Origin: Nicotiana tabacum
Taxonomy: Eukaryota > Streptophyta > Magnoliopsida > Solanales > Solanaceae
Direction of reading: 5' to 3'
DNA length: 64,000 nt
NCBI RefSeq assembly: GCF_000715075.1
Contig: NC_134082.1
Location: 58,615,466 to 58,679,465, forward strand
The notes below the pieces were generated by a model. It was not told the origin of the DNA. It searched no databases and worked only from the letters and a program-made list of their open reading frames with translations. Made by a program: the position numbers and the translations under genes. Position 1 is the first letter of the stretch; every line of letters starts with the position of its first letter. Shown in pieces: positions 59,724-64,000 of this stretch.

Positions 59724-59741
59724 AAAAACGCGGAGACTATC
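59724..59741 (+). promoter_or_regulatory. Polypurine tract of element E
   Basis: A purine-rich AAAACGCGGAGACTATC abuts the 3' LTR start. Confidence 0.5.
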
Positions 59742-60490
59742 TGTAAATAGATAAAATCAGAGAGCCCGATTTTACGATCATTACGTCTTTCCATAGCTTG
59801 ACTTTGAAGGCCCGGGGGCAAGGTTCGAGGTTTCGACCTCGAAGGTTCTTTATGCCTGACCTCGGGGTAGCCTAAATCGATGGTTATCATGGATATACAG
59901 GAAGTTTTCTAGGCACGTGGTCAAAGCTGACAACACCTACAAGAATAGTACCAGTCTGTACCTGACTGCTAAGTAGCTATACCGGCTACATTTCTTTGTA
60001 ATAAATGCACATGTACTATGTTGGGATTTTCCCTCCTATATAAAGGGTACTCTTGTTATTTTTTCCACACATGATACAATATCACTTACAACATTCAATA
60101 CAAGAACATTCTCTACTCTCTAACTTAAACACATTCTCCCTTGATTCTATTTTTTACATTTGTTGCTTATATTTACTGTGTTCTATTAATTGTTCTTCAT
60201 TTATTGCTCATTATTGGTCATAAAGAGCCTTCATCAAAGCTCTCAAAATTGTTAACCCTTCATCGATTGTCCCAGCTTAGTATCCAGCTCGACCTCGAGG
60301 CCTTGTACACTCTAGCTCAACCGATTCTCAACCACTCAGTTTTCCTAAATATACTGCTTTCAAGTTCTTATCTCATTTTCTAGTCTCACACTTAGCATCT
60401 ACTGCCTAACAACTAGCATAAAAATAAATTACATATTTTTAGAACCATAAAATTAAATTTAATTGTAATTACCATTTTCAAGGTAACTAT
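59742..60490 (+). repeat. Element E 3' LTR
   Basis: 749 bp, collinear with the 5' LTR; TGTAAATAG start and GGTAACTA end (CA mutated to TA). TATA box at 60037-60044. Followed by TSD TTATC. Confidence 0.9.
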
Positions 60491-60640
60491 TATCATTGTT
60501 GGGCGCGGCTCACCAAAACCCAACTGTCTGAACACAGATAGCGGCATCAAATTGATGCTCGCTCCAAGATCACATAAAGCTCGCCCGACTGCATGCTTAC
60601 CAATGGAGATTTGGATAGTGAAACTACCTGGATCCTTCAA
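60491..60640 (-). pseudogene. pro: Element D protease, N-terminal part
   Basis: On the minus strand: FTIQISIGKHAVGRALCDLGASINLMP with the active-site DLGA, then SVFRQLGFGEPRPTMI, the Athila-type protease start. It is cut by element E at 60490 and resumes at 49643. Upstream it runs on from the gag C-terminal frame through a break at 60640. Confidence 0.8.
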
Positions 60641-60840
60641 TTTCTAAGATAACTTGATTTGATTCTTGATCTACATTCCTCAGTGAGTGCCACAGTATCG
60701 AACTCGGTCAACCTACTTTTATTTGCCACTATGTCCTTAATGTATTTAGAATATTTGGGCACTTCTCGCAGGATGTCTACTAGTGGAATATTAATTTGCA
60801 CCTGCTTCAAAATATTGAGAAACTTTTTATACGCGACATT

Positions 60841-62447
60841 ATCAGTCACTTTCTACAATCTTTGAGGGAACGAATGTGGTGGACTCACAACTAATGGTGG
60901 AGGTTTCTTAGCCAGTGCCTCTTCAGCTGGCTTCTCTGACTCCTTCGATTTTTCTGATTCTGATAATATAGTTGCCGGTTTCTCATTAAAGGTCACTTAT
61001 TTTCTCTTTTTCGACTGGACTTCTTCTAACTGTCTCCCATTCCTCAATGACACAACATTAATAGATGCCTTAGGATTCTCCTTAGTGTCTTTGGGAAGAG
61101 CTCCAATTGGTCGAGCATTTTGGGAACTGGCAAGTTGTCCCATCTGTCGCTCCAAATTTCTCATTGCTGTGGCTTGGGCATGCTGGTCAGCCATCACTTT
61201 CTTCATCATCACTGTTGTGTGGGCTTACTGCTCAGCCATCAATTTCTTCATCATTTCCTCAATGTGACTTGCTGAGTTTGCATGTTGCTCAGCTTGAGGT
61301 TGTTTAGATTGTTGTTGAGGTGCTTGTGGTCGGTATTGATTCTGAGCACCTTAGTTTCCACTCCAAGAGAAGTTTGGGTGGTTCCTCTAGTTAGGATTGT
61401 AAGTGTTCCCATACTGGTTTTTCTGGCCCCTATTTGCATTACCCACAAAACAGATAGACTCTAGATTAACTAGGCATAAGTCGCTCATATGATCCTCTTC
61501 ACATACTTCACAAAACAATTGAACCTGTTGCACTGGCTGAGCTTGTTGCTTGTTAATAACCAAGATCATCTGATTGAATTGGTTGGTCAATGTGAAAATC
61601 TATGTTGATTATGCCAAGATGACATCTAACTCGAGAACCCCTACAGATTTTTACACTGTGTGTCTGCCCATCTCTCATTGCCAATCAGGATTGCTTTTGG
61701 AGAATTTGTTCAATAACACATATATCTCATCAAATTTTCTCTAATACTTGACCTCCAGCTACAACGTCTACCACAATCTTTGTCTCAGGATGTAGCCCTT
61801 CTATGAAAGTGTGAGCTAACACTTCATTTGTCTGATTGTGATGAGGACAGTCTTTGATCAGCCCCTTAAACCTCTCCCAAGCTGAGTATAAAGACTCCCC
61901 CGCTTTCTGTTTGAAGGTGACTATCTCACTTCTGATCTTTGCAGTTTTTCCCAAAGGGAAGAACCTTGCCAAAGATTTCCTTGTCAGATCATTCTATGAT
62001 GTAATAGAATTAGCTGGTTCAGCCTTCAACCATTGCTTTACTTCGCCCAACTGGGAGAATGGGAAAAGTGTGAGCCTTACGTAGTATGGAGTGACTCTGT
62101 TAGTAATGTAGGTATCACTAATCTCCAATATTTAGGATATGCTATTGTGGATCCTTGTGTGGAAGATCCAAAAATTGCCCATTTGTATGAAGTAGCTGGA
62201 TCATGCTTTGTTTTAGCTCAAAATGCCTAGTGATTCTGGTCTTCACAATGCTAGAGGTGACATTAGTAATGCTGGGCATCGCCACCTTCTGAACAGCCAT
62301 ATGTTGCTCCTCTACCATGTTCACAGGAAATTGAACAAGTGCCTGAAGATTATTTATATCATTTGCTTTCCTCAACCTCCTATGAAATATTCTCTCAGGT
62401 TCGGGGTCAAAGCCTTGAAGTATGTCCTGGCTTCTGAACCTGCGCAT
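60841..62447 (-). pseudogene. gag: Element D gag
   Basis: Several open pieces on the minus strand. The N-terminus is at 62142-62447 (MRRFRSQDILQGFDPEPE...). The Gag core is at 61730-61972 (SLARFFPLGKTAKIRSEIVTF-like region, AWERFKGLIKDCPHH). A zinc-knuckle-like CEVCEEDHMSDLC lies near 61490-61510, and a C-terminal region is at 60997-61212 (ERQMGQLASSQNARPIGALP). The order and motifs fit Athila Gag. Frames are broken by stops near 62140, 61730, 61600 and 61250. A further piece at 60637-60849 (FLNILKQVQINIPLVD) links gag to protease. Confidence 0.8.
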
Positions 62448-62547
62448 TCAATCAAAGTTCCTGAGATCAGAACAACAATCAAGTAACGTTAGACTTGACG
62501 AAATAAACAATGAAAGCAAAAACTAGAAAGTAGTCAATATTCAAGTC

Positions 62548-62564
62548 CGTGGCAACGACGCCAA
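62548..62564 (-). promoter_or_regulatory. Primer-binding site of element D
   Basis: Minus strand TGGCGTCGTTGCCACGG, eight bases from the LTR end, resembling the TGGCGCCGTTGCCGGGG site typical of Athila. Confidence 0.65.
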
Positions 62565-62572
62565 AAACTTAT

Positions 62573-64000
62573 TGTTCCCAAATGAACACGCAAGTATACG
62601 TAGTCGTACAAGTAATAAAATGATAAGTTGAGTGTCGAATCCACTGAGACTTGTATCAACTACCCACTAAATTCACCAAGATTGTTATTAAGTCGAGCCA
62701 ATTCGAGTTCAAGAGTTTAATTATACTAAATTATAATTCTAAGTAGTAACTAAATTATCAAGCAACAAAATGGTTGTTGTGTATTCAGTAGAGACAATAT
62801 TCCAAGATTGTGAACGATTCACCAATCCTATTGTGTTCTAGTAAACTCTCCCTTTCATACAATTCACTCATGGTTTCTAATTAATCGAACAATTGCTCCC
62901 ATAGCCTTCTCCCAAAGTACTACTCGCCTATTCAAAATAGATTAATGCCTATATTCCTATGAAATCAATATATTAAGAACACATTAAAATTATGATATTT
63001 AATTAAGCACGGTGACTAGGTACATTTCTATCCTCACCACAAATCCTCCCCCCCCCCCAAAGTTAAAATTGTTCTCTCTTTAATTCTTCTCTAATCTAAA
63101 CATGGATTTCCCAAGCATAGCATAAATAGTAAATAAAACCTAACTGTTGGCCATACAATTAAGCAATTAATCACAGAATTGAAGAAACAACCATATAATG
63201 GTGAAGTATAATCAAGGTTAAATCAATGTTAAGCAACAATATTCATGGCTAAATCACAATCCTAGAACTATGGGTTTTAGCCACTCATGATAGTGTCAAA
63301 CAAATTCATAACTGTTGGATAATTGAAAATACTAAGAAAAGATGAAGAAATCTGAGATATTATTGCTCCCGGATGTTCCTCATATGTCTCTAGGTCTAAA
63401 GTGTGTCCAAAGTCCTCAAAAAAACATTTTTACATGTACCAAGTAGGATTGGTCAAAGACGAAATCTCCATTTCCTAGCCGAAATAGAAAACTTGCAAAC
63501 TTAATGCTTTCCATGCGTCGCACTGTGCATCGCACTAATGCTTTTTCCTGTCAGACCAAAAAAAATCCAGTATGTGAACTTTGAAAATTTCTGACAAAAC
63601 TTTGCACTAATGCATAACACAGTGCCTCGCGCTAGTGCATTCTTCAGCAGTTGCTTCATCCTTGAATTTGACGTCCAGAATTGATTCTCGACCACCGAAC
63701 ACGATCCCGGCTTAATCCCTTGGGCTTTTACTCAGACTTCAAAGCTCCAAATAGCTCGAATTCGTTCCACAACATCTACATAACTCAGAATCGCTCTTAC
63801 AAGGCATAAAATATATAATTTGCAAAACAATAGTGATTAAAGCTCGAACATAATAAAAGTGCAGTAAATTAGAGTGCGATAAGCGACTAAAATACGTAAT
63901 TATATCCTACCATCACCCTTCAGAAGGTAAAACTCATGGGATCACAAAGATCCAAAAATATCCACTATAACACTAATAGAGTTAGAAAAGTTCTCCAAAT
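62573..64000 (-). repeat. Element D 5' LTR, partial
   Basis: Starts TGTTCCCAAATG next to the PBS and continues past the window edge. AT-rich, with a run of ten Cs at 63049-63058 and no coding content. The other LTR is not in the window, so the length is unknown. Confidence 0.65.

Larger units (their letters stand above)
49649..60490 (+). mobile_element. Element E: Tat/Retand-like Ty3/gypsy element with antisense gene
   Basis: LTRs at 49649-50402 and 59742-60490, a primer site of tRNA-Lys class (50406-50422), a gag remnant, protease, RT, two RNase H domains and integrase up to 54690, then a 2-kb repeat-rich spacer, an antisense coding region (56786-59395) and a polypurine tract. Retand-type Tat elements are known to carry extra, sometimes antisense, ORFs between integrase and the 3' LTR. 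Most of gag is deleted, so this copy was non-autonomous. Confidence 0.85.
47145..64000 (-). mobile_element. Element D: Athila-like Ty3/gypsy element, interrupted
   Basis: Read on the minus strand: 5' LTR (62573 to beyond the right edge), primer site (62548-62564), gag (60841-62447), protease (60491-60640 continued at 49294-49643), RT (about 48040-48960), RNase H (47676-48038) and integrase start (47145-47675). Element E splits the protease and element B splits the integrase. The rest of D lies beyond the left edge. Motifs in Gag, protease, RNase H and integrase resemble the Athila lineage. All frames are broken. Confidence 0.8.

Noticed and set aside
1..64000. Endogenous pararetrovirus or envelope-bearing retrovirus
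   Set aside because: No coat, movement or envelope frame seen; all pol pieces match Ty3/gypsy order (RT, RNase H, integrase) between LTRs, plus one copia fragment.

Overview
This 64 kb window looks like plant nuclear heterochromatin made entirely of nested, decayed LTR retrotransposons. I found no convincing host gene, tRNA or rRNA. The element lineages (Ogre/Tat with a tRNA-Arg-type primer site and a separate ORF1, a Tat/Retand-like element with an antisense gene, and an Athila-like element) together with the AT-rich long UTRs suggest a large-genome dicot. A Solanaceae genome such as Nicotiana is my best guess from recall of similar polyproteins, not something the sequence proves.

Layout, outermost first. 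Element D is Athila-like on the minus strand. Its 5' LTR starts at 62573 and runs off the right edge; its gag and protease start lie at 60491-62447, and its protease end, RT, RNase H and integrase start lie at 47145-49648. Element E (plus strand, Tat/Retand-like, 49649-60490) is inserted in D's protease with a 5-bp target duplication. Element B (plus strand, Ogre/Tat-like, 26242-47144) is inserted in D's integrase. B is a head-to-tail dimer: LTR, internal copy 1, a 268-bp internally deleted LTR, internal copy 2, full 4.6-kb LTR. Element A (minus strand, Ogre-like, 1-26241 and off the left edge) sits inside B's first LTR. It carries ORF1, gag, protease plus G-patch and the start of pol. Element C (minus strand, 2122-16842) is a non-autonomous Ogre derivative inserted at A's gag-protease junction. 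C has 3-kb LTRs, PBS, PPT and UTRs but no ORF. C's left LTR holds a ~450-bp chimeric insert with a Ty1/copia RT fragment.

Every coding region seen is broken by nonsense mutations, frameshifts or deletions. B lacks gag and protease in both copies, and the copies share a nonsense codon. E lacks most of gag and its integrase has lost a catalytic glutamate. The C LTRs look the least diverged, so C is probably the youngest insertion.

The most interesting signal is a ~45-nt two-stem hairpin motif present ten times in the non-coding parts of A, B and C. It occupies four fixed positions (before ORF1, before gag, just after pol, just before the PPT), and its stems differ between copies while pairing is kept. 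The ORF-less element C keeps all four in order, which suggests a cis-acting RNA element. Second is a TATA-headed, apparently intron-containing antisense gene in element E.
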